The notes: generated by a model from the letters alone, not told the origin. A DNA stretch of 34,177 bases from an uncultured Collinsella sp. (GCA_902490405.1 CABUDS010000024.1:1-34177); one strand, 5' to 3'. Positions 24,201-32,544 are shown, counted from the first letter of the stretch. Program-made: numbers and translations.

Positions 24201-24872
24201 ATGGGTTCCATTAAAATCGCTCCGTCCGTCCTCTCGGCCGACATGGCCAACCTCAAGGGCGAACTCGACAAGATCGCCGGTGCCGACTACGTGCACTTCG
24301 ACGTCATGGACGGCCACTTTACCGGCAACCTCACCTTTGGCGTTGACATCCTCAAGGCCGTCAAGCGCTCCACCAATGTACCGGTCGACGCGCACCTCAT
24401 GGTGTCGAACCCCGACGAGACGGTCGATTGGTACGCAGACGCCGGCGCCGATATGATCACCGTACACTACGAGGCCTCCACGCACCTGCACCGCACGCTC
24501 ACCCATCTGCAGCAGCGCGGCGTTAAGGCCGGCGTGGTGCTCAACCCCGCCACCCCCGTGTGCGTGCTGGAGAGCATCATCGACGTCGTCGATATGGTGC
24601 TGCTCATGAGCGTGAACCCGGGCTTTGGCGGTCAGAGCTTTATCCCGGGCACCATCGCTAAGCTCCACGAGCTCAGGGCCATGTGCGAGCGTCACGGCGT
24701 TTCGCCCCTCATCGAGGTCGACGGTGGCATTTCTTCCAAGAACATTGTCGAGGTCGTCAAGGCCGGCGCCAACGTGCTCGTGGCCGGTTCTGCCGTATTT
24801 AAGTCCGAAGATCCCGCTGCCGAGGTTGCGCTGCTGCAGAAGCTGGGCAACGAGGCCGCACAGGAGGCATAA
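24201..24872 (+). CDS. rpe: Ribulose-phosphate 3-epimerase
   Basis: A 223-aa TIM-barrel enzyme interconverting ribulose 5-phosphate and xylulose 5-phosphate. Family signatures: IAPSVLSADMANL (about 5-17), HFDVMDGHF (about 33-41, metal ligand His and catalytic Asp), DAHLMV (about 65-70), LMSVNPGFGGQSFIP (about 136-150), EVDGGIS (about 173-179) and the phosphate-binding AGSAVFKSEDP near the end. AGAAAGG lies ahead of ATG. It stands between gpsA and the cysteine desulfurase; only carbohydrate/pentose supply links it to its neighbours. Confidence 0.95.
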   Translation: MGSIKIAPSVLSADMANLKGELDKIAGADYVHFDVMDGHFTGNLTFGVDILKAVKRSTNVPVDAHLMVSNPDETVDWYADAGADMITVHYEASTHLHRTLTHLQQRGVKAGVVLNPATPVCVLESIIDVVDMVLLMSVNPGFGGQSFIPGTIAKLHELRAMCERHGVSPLIEVDGGISSKNIVEVVKAGANVLVAGSAVFKSEDPAAEVALLQKLGNEAAQEA

Positions 24873-24878
24873 ACCCTT

Positions 24879-26057
24879 ATGACCGCAGGTCAAAACCGCA
24901 TACCCGTGAATCTTGACTATGCCGCCTCGACGCCCATGCGCGCCGAGGCGCTCCTTGCGCAGCGCGAATACGACGACAGCGAGCTTGCCGGCGTCAACCC
25001 CAACTCGCTGCATTCGCTCGGCCGCAAGGCTGCCACGCGTCTGGAGGTTGCACGTCGCGAGATCGCCCGCAGCTTTGGCGCGCGCGTCCGCCCGTCCGAG
25101 ATTGTACTGACCAACGGCGGCACCGAAGCCAACCAGCTGGCGCTGCTCGGTCTTGCCGAGGGCGCTCGTCAGCGCGATCGCAAGCGCAATCGTGTAATCG
25201 TTTCGGCCATCGAGCACGATTCGATTCTGGACAACCTGCCGTTGCTGCGTGCCGCCGGCTTTACCGTCGACCTGGTGAAGCCCTGCCGCATGGGCTACAT
25301 TGAGCCTGCCACGCTTGTCGAGCTGCTAGGCGACGACGTGGCGCTCGTGAGCATCATGGTTGCCAACAACGAGACCGGCGTGGTGCAGCCCATCCGCGAG
25401 CTTGCCGCGGCCACGCATACCGTTGGCGCCCTGTTCCACACCGATGCCATCCAGGGGTATCTGCATATTCCGCTCGATGTCACCGAGCTGGGCGTCGACG
25501 CCATGTCCGTCGCAGCCCACAAGATTGGCGGTCCCGTGGCATCTGGCGCACTCTACCTTAAGAGCCGCACGCCGCTGCGCCCGCGCATCTTTGGCGGTGG
25601 ACAGGAAGCAGGACGTCGCGCCGGTACGCAGGATCTGCGCACGCAGCTGGCTTTTGCCGCTGCCGCCCACACGCTGGCGCCCCACGTGGCCCAGGAGCGA
25701 GCGACACTGCAGGCCCTGTCCGATAATCTCTATGCCACGCTTACGGCCCATCCTCGCATTCACGCCACGATGGGCGACTACGCGCAGGCAGATCGTCTGC
25801 CAGGCATGGTTTCAATCTACGTTGACGGCATGGACTCCGAAGAGCTCATCATCAAGCTCGATGCCGCCGGGTTTGAGGTATCGGCCGGATCAGCTTGCTC
25901 GAGCGGCAGCATGGACCCGAGCCACGTGCTCAGCGCCATGGGCATTGGTCGCGAGCAGGCGCTGGGCGCACTGCGCATCTCGTTTGATGACCGCGTGAAC
26001 CCTTCCGACCTGGACAACTTTGCCCAGACGCTGCTGTCGATCGTGGGTGCCGCATGA
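24879..26057 (+). CDS. Cysteine desulfurase, NifS/IscS type
   Basis: A 392-aa PLP enzyme that takes sulfur from cysteine and passes it on as persulfide. Seen: NLDYAASTPMRAEAL at the start, NPNSLHSLGRKA (about 46-57), LTNGGTEANQLAL (about 78-90), the PLP lysine in VAAHKIGGPVASG (K215), FGGGQEAGRRAGTQD (about 239-253) and the persulfide loop AGSACSSGSMDPSHVL (Cys340). Group I by its loop length. No IscU-type scaffold follows in the window, so it may serve tRNA thiolation or Fe-S assembly elsewhere. Its stop overlaps the next start (ATGA). Confidence 0.93.
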   Translation: MTAGQNRIPVNLDYAASTPMRAEALLAQREYDDSELAGVNPNSLHSLGRKAATRLEVARREIARSFGARVRPSEIVLTNGGTEANQLALLGLAEGARQRDRKRNRVIVSAIEHDSILDNLPLLRAAGFTVDLVKPCRMGYIEPATLVELLGDDVALVSIMVANNETGVVQPIRELAAATHTVGALFHTDAIQGYLHIPLDVTELGVDAMSVAAHKIGGPVASGALYLKSRTPLRPRIFGGGQEAGRRAGTQDLRTQLAFAAAAHTLAPHVAQERATLQALSDNLYATLTAHPRIHATMGDYAQADRLPGMVSIYVDGMDSEELIIKLDAAGFEVSAGSACSSGSMDPSHVLSAMGIGREQALGALRISFDDRVNPSDLDNFAQTLLSIVGAA

Positions 26058-26863
26058 TCGTCGCCGACCTTGAGCGCGCCCTGCTGGCACGCTATCCCAA
26101 GACCAATGCCGAGAGTTGGGACCATGTAGGACTCTCCGTCGGCGACCCTGCCGCGGAGATTACCGGTGTTGCCTGCGCACTCGATGCGACCGAAGCCAAC
26201 GTGCACCGTGCTCTCGAGGCCGGCGCCAACGTGCTGCTGACGCATCATCCCATTTATATCAAGGCGCCCGAGGCGTTTTGCCCGGCGGATATATCGCGTC
26301 CCCAATGCAGCGCTGTGTTGTACGAGGCAGCTCGTTGCGGCGTGAGCATCATCTCGCTTCACACCAACCTGGACCGATCGCACGAGGTGCGCGTTCGCCT
26401 GAGTGAGTTGCTGGGCGCTGAGCCCATGAGCTCGCTGGAGCATGTGGGCGAGCCTGAGCTCACCGGTCTGGGCGCACTCGCGACCCTCCACGACGTCTAC
26501 AGCCTGCGCGATCTCGCCAACCGTGCCGCCACAGCCTATGGCAGCGACCCGCGTGTGTGGGGCAAAGCTGATCGCCCGTGCCGCACCGTCGCCATTTTGG
26601 GCGGCTCCCTGGGCGACTTCGGAGAGCTCGCCATCGCCGCGGGCGCAGATGTTGTCGTGACGGGCGAGGCGGGCTACCACGTGGCGCAAGACCTTGCCTT
26701 GCGCGGGCTGCCGGTGATCTTGCTCGGCCACGACCGCTCCGAGGAGCCGTTCGTTGATATATTGATGAACTCTGCAGTTGACGCCGGGGCCGACCCCCGT
26801 CATGCGATTAAAATACTGAACCCTTGCCAATGGTGGACTGTGACAAAAGGAGAGAACTTATGA
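26054..26863 (+). CDS. Nif3-like (DUF34) dinuclear metal protein
   Basis: A 269-aa protein of the NIF3/YqfO/DUF34 family. Conserved parts: ESWDHVGLSVGDPAAEITGV (about 17-36), the metal-binding NVLLTHHPIYIKAPEAF (about 58-74), the later SLHTNLDRSHEV (about 98-109) and near the end DVVVTGEAGYHVAQD followed by PVILLGHDRSEEP with the remaining ligands. The family is GTP cyclohydrolase I-type 2 in name, but the physiological role remains unsettled; it is often near cysteine desulfurases or zinc-ribbon proteins. Start ATG 26054 is coupled with the preceding stop, and its own stop with the next gene (ATGA). Confidence 0.9.
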   Translation: MIVADLERALLARYPKTNAESWDHVGLSVGDPAAEITGVACALDATEANVHRALEAGANVLLTHHPIYIKAPEAFCPADISRPQCSAVLYEAARCGVSIISLHTNLDRSHEVRVRLSELLGAEPMSSLEHVGEPELTGLGALATLHDVYSLRDLANRAATAYGSDPRVWGKADRPCRTVAILGGSLGDFGELAIAAGADVVVTGEAGYHVAQDLALRGLPVILLGHDRSEEPFVDILMNSAVDAGADPRHAIKILNPCQWWTVTKGENL

Positions 26864-27579
26864 GCGCCGGCGCTACGCTACTCAAGCTGCAACAGATCGA
26901 TTTGGAGCTCGCCCGCAACAAGAGCGAACTTGCCAATATGCCGGAGCTCAAGGAGCTCGCTTCCAAGCGCAAGACCTACGTTAAGCTCAAGGCCGAAATG
27001 ACCAAGCTCTACGCCCAGCGCAAGGACCTGGATATTGAGCTCGACGATCTCAACACCACCGAGATTCAGACCAATAACGCCATCGAGGCCGCCAAGAAGC
27101 GCCATGTCGACGGCTCTGACTATCGCGAGGTTCAGGACCTGGAGAACGAGCTCGCCACCCTGGCCAAGCGTCTGGACAAGATTGAGCACACCCGCAAGGA
27201 CGTCGTTGTCGCCCACAAAGAGGCGCTCGACCGCGAGACCCGCGCGCAGGCAATCATCGCCAAGTTCGAAGAGGGCGTGAAGGCCGATACCAAGGCCGCC
27301 CGCGCCAAGGCTGCCGACCTGCAGGCTCAGATCGAAGCCGCCACTAAGGAGCGCACCGCGCTGGCCGCCACGCTGCCGGCCGACGTGCTCACCGACTACG
27401 AGCGTCTGCTCAAGCAGTTCCGCGGCTTGGCCGTCGAGACCATCCAGGGCAACATCCCCACGGTCTGCCACACCGCGCTGCAGGCATCGTCCATGAGCGG
27501 CCTCAACCACGACGGCAGTGAGATTACGCACTGCCCGTACTGCCACCGCCTGCTGGTGCTCCCGAGCAAGGAAGCTTAA
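26860..27579 (+). CDS. Coiled-coil zinc-ribbon protein (DUF164/CdsZ-like)
   Basis: A 239-aa protein: a long Lys/Glu/Ala-rich antiparallel coiled coil (about 1-185) followed by a C-terminal ribbon-like region TVCHTALQASSM ... THCPYCHRLLVLPS (about 203-235). Members of the family normally have CxxC twice; here the first pair is reduced to a single Cys (C-H) whereas the second CPYC is intact, so zinc could be held with His or lost. Relatives bind RNA or act as chaperones in other bacteria. ATG 26860 follows AAAAGGAGAG and overlaps the Nif3-like stop. The combination Nif3-like plus this protein is a frequent pair in bacterial genomes. Confidence 0.88.
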   Translation: MSAGATLLKLQQIDLELARNKSELANMPELKELASKRKTYVKLKAEMTKLYAQRKDLDIELDDLNTTEIQTNNAIEAAKKRHVDGSDYREVQDLENELATLAKRLDKIEHTRKDVVVAHKEALDRETRAQAIIAKFEEGVKADTKAARAKAADLQAQIEAATKERTALAATLPADVLTDYERLLKQFRGLAVETIQGNIPTVCHTALQASSMSGLNHDGSEITHCPYCHRLLVLPSKEA

Positions 27580-27582
27580 ACG

Positions 27583-28794
27583 ATGGCGGCACCCAACAAT
27601 TCAATGCAACTTGAGGGAAAAACGATCCTGCTGGGCATTACCGGCGGGATCGCCGCCTATAAGTCGTGCAATATCGTGCGCCTGCTCCAAAAGCGCGGCG
27701 CGCACGTCAAGGTCGTCATGAGCGAGCATGCCACTGAGTTTGTGGGGCCGCTCACCTTCCGCGCACTCACCAATGAGCCCGTTGCCGTGGGCCTATTCGA
27801 CGACCCCTCCGACCCCATCCACCATATCTCGCTGGCGCAGGAGCCCGACGTGGTGGTCGTGGCGCCCGCGACGGCCAACATCATCGCTAAGATGGCCAAC
27901 GGCATCGCCGACGACCTCATCTCCACCACGCTGCTTGCCACGCCGCGCCCCATCGTGATCGCACCGGCCATGAACAATGGCATGTGGAAGGCACCGGCCA
28001 CGCAGGCCAACATGGCCACGCTGCGCGAGCGCGGTGTCAATGTTGTGGGTCCGGGTAGCGGTTACCTTGCCTGCGGCGACGTGGACACGGGACGCATGAG
28101 CGAGCCCGAGGACGTCGTCGAGGCTGTCTGTGAGGTGCTCAACCCCGTGCCGCAAGACCTGACGGGCAAGCGCATCGTCATCACCGCCGGCCCCACGCAC
28201 GAGCCGATCGACCCGGTGCGCTTCATTGGCAACCGTTCTTCGGGCAAGATGGGTATCGCCCTGGCGGGGGAGGCCGCACGTCGCGGTGCCGCCGTCACGC
28301 TCGTGCTGGGACCGACATCGCTCGATATTCCTCGCGGCGTAAAGTGCGTGCGCGTGCAGACCGCCGCAGAGATGCTGCAGGCGGCGTTAAACGCCTTCCA
28401 GACGGCCGACGCTGCCATTTGCGCTGCGGCCGTCGCCGACTACACCCCCGCGGCCCCTGCCAACCACAAGCTCAAAAAGGCCAACGAGCGCCTGGATCGC
28501 ATCGAACTAGTCGAGACGGTTGATATTTTGGCCGAGCTTTCGCGCCAGAAGGGGGAGCGGTGCGTGATCGGCTTTGCGGCCGAGACCGATAACGTCCTGG
28601 AGTACGCACAGCGAAAGCTCGACCGCAAGGGTTGCGATGCCATTATCGCCAACGATGTCTCACGCGCCGATTCGGGCTTTGGAACCGATACCGACAAGGC
28701 CTGGATTGTGAGCACAACGGGTACGCAAGAACTTCCCGTTCTAACAAAACCCCAGCTCGCAGATACAATTTTGGACTTGCTTCAAAATTTGTAA
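27583..28794 (+). CDS. coaBC: Bifunctional CoaBC
   Basis: A 403-aa flavoenzyme with two activities in CoA synthesis. The N-terminal CoaC half (4'-phosphopantothenoylcysteine decarboxylase) shows LLGITGGIAAYKSCNIVRLL (about 15-34), the His motif HHISLAQ (about 81-87), APAMNNGMW (about 126-134) and GYLACGDVDTGRMSEP (about 160-175). The C-terminal CoaB half (phosphopantothenate-cysteine ligase) shows VITAGPTHEPIDPVRF (about 200-215), NRSSGKMGIALA, AAVADYTP (about 284-291) and KKANERLDRIELVE. AAGGAAGC stands ahead. It closes the long plus-strand series; no terminator is seen before the tRNA-Pro promoter. Confidence 0.95.
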   Translation: MAAPNNSMQLEGKTILLGITGGIAAYKSCNIVRLLQKRGAHVKVVMSEHATEFVGPLTFRALTNEPVAVGLFDDPSDPIHHISLAQEPDVVVVAPATANIIAKMANGIADDLISTTLLATPRPIVIAPAMNNGMWKAPATQANMATLRERGVNVVGPGSGYLACGDVDTGRMSEPEDVVEAVCEVLNPVPQDLTGKRIVITAGPTHEPIDPVRFIGNRSSGKMGIALAGEAARRGAAVTLVLGPTSLDIPRGVKCVRVQTAAEMLQAALNAFQTADAAICAAAVADYTPAAPANHKLKKANERLDRIELVETVDILAELSRQKGERCVIGFAAETDNVLEYAQRKLDRKGCDAIIANDVSRADSGFGTDTDKAWIVSTTGTQELPVLTKPQLADTILDLLQNL

Positions 28795-28802
28795 AAAAGT
28801 TC

Positions 28803-28832
28803 TTGCACAAGGACAAAGTTTCGGGTTAATAT
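28803..28832 (+). promoter_or_regulatory. tRNA-Pro promoter
   Basis: TTGCAC and TAATAT are 18 nt apart, starting 9 nt after the coaBC stop. The -10 ends 42 nt before the tRNA. Confidence 0.75.
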
Positions 28833-28874
28833 ACTCCCTGTTGCGAGCGAGAGCAGAGCAACAAACAAAAGCTT

Positions 28875-28951
<77 letters not shown>

Positions 28952-28961
28952 GAAGTTTGCA

Positions 28962-28990
28962 GGTCAGGCACCTAGTGCCTGACCTTTTTT
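28962..28990 (+). terminator. Terminator of tRNA-Pro
   Basis: A perfect 10-bp stem GGTCAGGCAC with GTGCCTGACC, loop CTA, then TTTTTT. Confidence 0.93.
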
Positions 28991-29410
28991 GTTTTAAGCA
29001 ATTGCTTAATTATGATTAAGCAACAGGGTGCCAAAAATCTACCTACGCGATAATCGCCTTTTGCGGCTACTTGCGCGTTTTGTATACGCATGAGCCGATT
29101 TATTAACGCGATATAATTACATACGCGCGACAGGTACACGCCGAGAACGGGCCACATTTATCGCGGCGATTTACACCGATATAGCCACTGTAACGAACAA
29201 GTGTGTCGCTGTATTTATTCCAGTAGTTCACTTGATCGGTGGACAAGTGGGCAGTCGCGACGAAACGGCAAGCGGGATGAACTCTATACGAGGGCGCAGC
29301 TGAGGAAATGGCGGGGGAGTGCGGCGGGCGCTCTGAGAGCCGCTGTATGACCCCATTTCTCTTCACTTCGATTAACTATGCCACGTGCCTCAAACCGTTC
29401 GTTCGGTTGC
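28991..29410. other. Gene-free region with a palindrome
   Basis: About 420 bp with no gene I can support on either strand. A perfect palindrome TTGCTTAAT-TATG-ATTAAGCAA lies at 29002-29023 and could be an operator or hairpin. Composition drops from the GC-rich core into the accessory zone here. Confidence 0.4.
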
Positions 29411-29446
29411 CAAAAGAAGAGTCCGCGCGGAATCGCGCGGGCTCTT
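29411..29446 (-). terminator. Terminator of the pilin gene
   Basis: A 13-bp stem (29417-29429 with 29434-29446, one G-T on the minus strand) followed on the minus strand by CTTCTTTT-like T-rich sequence. It ends 23 nt past the pilin stop codon. Confidence 0.8.
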
Positions 29447-29469
29447 CAATAGACATGCTAGAAGACAGA

Positions 29470-30477
29470 CTAGAAACAAAAAACTGGGCAGATGCTCATG
29501 TCCATGCGGGCAACATAATAACCGCCCGTACCTGTAGACCCATATTTAGTAACAAAGAGGAATCCCTCTGTAGTACTCGGGTAAGTCCCACGCTCATAAA
29601 ACATGTTGCCGTTGGCAAGTCCAGATATCTCGGTCACACCATTTTCTTTAGGACTATCTTTCCCCTTGAAGGCCTCGTACTGGGTTCCCTCAGAAGAACT
29701 CCAGGGATAGGTTTGAGCCCAACGGCTATAGGGAGCATCAACTATTTCCGAATAGCTCAAGAGAAACAGCTTGTCGGTAGTTGCGGTGACGGCGGCGTCC
29801 TTTGTCTTTCCATCAACGTTGTTCGTGAGCTTTCTGACAGCCTTCACCTTGGACTGGAAGTCTGAGGGCATCAGGTTCCAGATCTCGCCCGAGTTCATCT
29901 TCGCACGGAGCTCAGACTTCTCCCAGCCGCCGGCATTGGTGTCGGTGGCGTTCACGCGGGACATGATGCCCGTCGAGGTGGTGAGGAACGTGAGTCCCGC
30001 CTTGCCCGAACCGTCGGCCAAATCATCGTGGTCGATGCCGATGATTCGGTACTCGAGCGTCTGTCCGTCCGTTAGCTTCATCGTGAACTTGGTGCGTGCA
30101 TCCATCGCGGCCTTCGCCTTGGCGTGGGCGGCCGACGCCTCGCCCTTCGCGGCGATGTCCTCGGCCACGGCCTTCTGCTCGCCGAGCGTCCAGTCCTTGG
30201 CGTCCTTGGCGATGGCCGCCTGGACGGTCGTGGAAGCGGTGCCTGTGGAGCCGCCGCCGGACGCTCCGCCGCCCTCGGTGCCAGCGCTAGTCTCGCTGTT
30301 CACCGTGTTGCCGACCAGGTTGAACTGGTTTCGGATGGCACCGGCCACGCCGGGTCCCGCGAACACGATCACCAGGCCGATGACCGCGATAATCAGGACG
30401 TACTCGATGATAGATTGTCCACGAAGGCGGATACCTCTAGGAGATACCCCCCCCCCGAAGGTTAATTGCCGCTGCAT
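29470..30477 (-). CDS. Flp-type pilin fused to a DUF6273-like domain
   Basis: A 335-aa secreted protein. The start ATG 30477 has GGGAG 10 nt ahead. A leader of about 20 residues ends RLRG, then QSIIEYVLIIAVIGLVIVFA begins the mature protein, with Glu at +5 and Tyr at +6 as in Flp/Tad (type IVb) pilins, cut by a prepilin peptidase. A Gly/Ser/Thr spacer (about 65-90) leads to a globular region with KFTMKLTDGQTLEYRIIGID, GWEKSELRAKMNSGEIWNLM and FLLSYSEIVDAPYSRW, resembling DUF6273 as I know it. It is far longer than ordinary Flp pilins (about 50-70 aa), so it may be a minor pilin or a tip adhesin. The leader contains a ten-G run. No other tad genes are in the window. Confidence 0.8.
   Translation of the reverse strand: MQRQLTFGGGVSPRGIRLRGQSIIEYVLIIAVIGLVIVFAGPGVAGAIRNQFNLVGNTVNSETSAGTEGGGASGGGSTGTASTTVQAAIAKDAKDWTLGEQKAVAEDIAAKGEASAAHAKAKAAMDARTKFTMKLTDGQTLEYRIIGIDHDDLADGSGKAGLTFLTTSTGIMSRVNATDTNAGGWEKSELRAKMNSGEIWNLMPSDFQSKVKAVRKLTNNVDGKTKDAAVTATTDKLFLLSYSEIVDAPYSRWAQTYPWSSSEGTQYEAFKGKDSPKENGVTEISGLANGNMFYERGTYPSTTEGFLFVTKYGSTGTGGYYVARMDMSICPVFCF
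30447..30456 (-). repeat. Ten-base poly-G run in the pilin leader
   Basis: Ten consecutive G on the coding strand (C on the plus strand) encode Gly-Gly-Gly and the first base of Val (residues 8-11). As read here the frame is open. Gain or loss of one base would shift the frame before the mature pilin, the typical setting for slipped-strand phase variation. Confidence 0.8.
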
Positions 30478-30553
30478 GCATATGCGACTCCCTTCGCTCA
30501 GGGTGAATAGAAACGGCTTGAGCGTAGGACTATTCCAAAAGGTTGCGCTGGAC

Positions 30554-30568
30554 TTGCCGCAGCGGCAA
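30554..30568. promoter_or_regulatory. Palindrome in the divergent pilin promoter region
   Basis: TTGCCGC-A-GCGGCAA is a perfect 15-bp palindrome 77 bp upstream of the pilin start, between the divergent pilin and small membrane protein genes. It may be a regulator-binding site. Confidence 0.4.
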
Positions 30569-30727
30569 AGAGTAATTAGCCCAACGTCTGCGCAGATTAA
30601 CCGACCGCTCACACAATCGAATTTGTTGCTCAACAAATCCGCAGGTGAGGACAGCAGAATTGGTGTTACCGGAAGTTACGGAGGACCGCCGGTGTCGAGG
30701 CGGGCGGTCGAGAAGAAGGGACCAAAA

Positions 30728-30976
30728 ATGAGAAGCCTGGAGCTGATAATCTTCTTCCTGCCTCTCTTGGCGATCGCCGCCAACATCTGCGGCGTAGCGG
30801 AGCTCGTTAAGATTGCCAGGGCCAAGGGGCATTACACCAATGGCGCGGGAATCCTCTGGTTCATCGGCCTTTTCGGCACCGCGCTCATGGTCGGCCTGAT
30901 CGTCTGCGCTCCGCCCGACCGAGCGGCACCGGCGCCCAGCGCACAAAGGGACGAAGACGCCCTGCCCGAGGTGTAG
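30728..30976 (+). CDS. Small membrane protein
   Basis: An 82-aa protein. ATG 30728 follows GAAGAAGGGA. It has two hydrophobic segments: LELIIFFLPLLAIAANICGV (about 4-23) and GILWFIGLFGTALMVGLIVC (about 41-60), with a short acidic tail (QRDEDALPEV) that lies on one face. No known family is recognised. The following gene starts 2 nt after the stop, so the two form an operon, divergent from the pilin gene. Confidence 0.7.
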   Translation: MRSLELIIFFLPLLAIAANICGVAELVKIARAKGHYTNGAGILWFIGLFGTALMVGLIVCAPPDRAAPAPSAQRDEDALPEV

Positions 30977-30978
30977 TA

Positions 30979-31878
30979 ATGTCGAAATACAAGATAGCCT
31001 ACCGCGACGCCAACCCCTCCTGGCAGGAGCTTTGCCCTGTCAGGATGTTAGCCATCCAAGTCTCCAGAGACACCGAGACGGGAGCCTGCTTCCTCCAAAC
31101 AAAGATCGTCAACGTATCGACGAAACCCATCAGCCGCATAGAGTTCACTGTCGGGCTCGAGGGCGAGGGAGGGGAGACGGAGACCGTCGACTTCTCGCTC
31201 CTAGATGCCGACCTGCCCGCCGGCGAGGTGCTCAGGCCCAAGGCGGCGAGAATCAAGCTGTCTGTTATCACCGGCTCGCGTGCCGTTGTGACCCGAGCGG
31301 ACGGTGAGACCTCCCTCGGCGACCCGATCGACATCGATAGCCCCGCGCCACTCGCACTCAACGGGGTCGAGGAGTCGGAACGCGATGTCCTGCTCTCCGA
31401 GATGGGGGCCGATACCTTCAAATGCGCGGGCGTCCATTCCGAACACGACGGGTGGTGGCAGTGCGGCTGCGGTGCGGTGAACCTCAAGCGCGGTACCTGC
31501 TGGAACTGCGGCGCCGTGCGCGAGAAAATGGCGGATCTGGAAGATGCCGCGTTCCTGGATGAATCCAGAAGGGACAGGGTCTACAAGACGAGCGTCGCGA
31601 TACTCGAGAAGGGCAACAGGAAGGAAGCTGAAGCCGCCAAGGAGAGCCTCGAGAGGCTGGCCGAGCAGGGCTACGGGGATTCGGGCGAGAAGGCAAGAGA
31701 GGCCGGCATGAAGATTGCGAACCTCTCGAAAAGGAGGAAGAAGATAGCCGTCGCGGGCCTTGGAAAGGATTACGCCGGGGACGTTCTTGTTGGAGTCGCT
31801 ATGCAGTGTATTCGGGCTGATGTTCCAGTCGGAACAATCCAGATGGAGACTCCGACACTGCTCGGACATTCCCGTTAA
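30979..31878 (+). CDS. Zinc-ribbon protein of unknown function
   Basis: A 299-aa protein of unknown family. The N-terminal about 125 residues form a beta-rich domain (YKIAYRDANPSWQELCPVRM ... TKIVNVSTKPISRIEFTVG), looking like an immunoglobulin-like fold. A ribbon follows: WWQCGCGAVNLKRGTCWNCG (about 155-174) with Cys spacing C-x-C then C-x2-C. The next part is a Lys/Glu-rich helix (about 180-255) with ALIKxNR-like repeats similar to TPR-like helices. The end (KKIAVAGLGKDYAGDVLVGV) starts like a hydrophobic segment but is broken by charged residues and then runs into unrelated-looking sequence, which suggests a changed or truncated C-terminus, where relatives may have a membrane helix. Second gene of the operon beginning at 30728. 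Confidence 0.7.
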   Translation: MSKYKIAYRDANPSWQELCPVRMLAIQVSRDTETGACFLQTKIVNVSTKPISRIEFTVGLEGEGGETETVDFSLLDADLPAGEVLRPKAARIKLSVITGSRAVVTRADGETSLGDPIDIDSPAPLALNGVEESERDVLLSEMGADTFKCAGVHSEHDGWWQCGCGAVNLKRGTCWNCGAVREKMADLEDAAFLDESRRDRVYKTSVAILEKGNRKEAEAAKESLERLAEQGYGDSGEKAREAGMKIANLSKRRKKIAVAGLGKDYAGDVLVGVAMQCIRADVPVGTIQMETPTLLGHSR

Positions 31879-32004
31879 GTCATATACAGCACTGAAATCG
31901 CACTTGGCACCGAGACCAGTTACGTCCACATCCGCGTCCGGAACGAATCGAAGCGGTATCCCGTTTCAAAACGTATGCGTTTCACCATGAGAGAGGGATC
32001 TGTC

Positions 32005-32544
32005 ATGAGCTGGAAACCGAGAAAATGCGTTATCGCTTTACTGACTCTGGCGACTCTGACGTGTTTCGCCGCCTTAATCGCCGTCAATATCAAACCGCAA
32101 CACGATGCTTATCCCTCATCTTTTTCCATTAAAATGGGCCAAAATTTCAGCCTCGGCCGAAACGTGAATTATTTTAACAAGCTAAAACCTAATGAGGAAA
32201 ATATCTTGATGTTCTGGGCATCGTGGTGTCAGCACTGCGAATCTCTCATAGAAGATATGCAACAACTTGATAATTTCGCAGCCTTAAGGAAGAACCTTTT
32301 CACTGTTTCCGAGGACAGCACAATTGAAGAAGCCTCGGTCCATGAAGGAGACTTTCCCATATACATAGATTAAGATAAGACCGTGTATGACCAATATGAA
32401 CTTGAGCATATTCCGTCCATATTCATACTGGATGATCAAGGAAACATCATCGGCTTATCCGAAGGAGAGGAAGAACCTCTTGCCTTATTAAAGAAATACG
32501 CCAAATACAACGGATATAAAGCGGAAGGAGGCGACATCAAGTAA
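32005..32544 (+). pseudogene. Membrane-anchored thioredoxin-like protein, broken by TAA
   Basis: ATG 32005 (AGAGGG 8 nt ahead) opens a frame with an N-terminal membrane helix (CVIALLTLATLTCFAALIAV, about 8-27) and a thioredoxin fold: FWASWCQHCESLIEDM with the redox pair C75-x2-C78. A TAA at codon 123 stops it after DFPIYID, but the same frame goes on for 56 codons with intact thioredoxin sequence: YDQYELEHIPSIFILDDQG (the cis-Pro motif) to AEGGDIK and a stop. One base change (for example from CAA) would explain it. It is therefore a recent pseudogene, or a read-through or sequencing issue. Relatives exchange disulfides outside the membrane. The next gene encodes a secreted Cys-containing protein. 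Confidence 0.82.

Noticed and set aside
29103..29366. 87-codon minus-strand open frame downstream of the pilin
   Set aside because: No ribosome site, no motif and a composition unlike neighbouring genes.
31735..31960. Possible ugd N-terminus (KKIAVAGLG) at the end of the zinc-ribbon gene
   Set aside because: The similarity to the Rossmann start of UDP-glucose dehydrogenase covers only a few residues and does not continue; too weak given that ugd relics were already on my mind.
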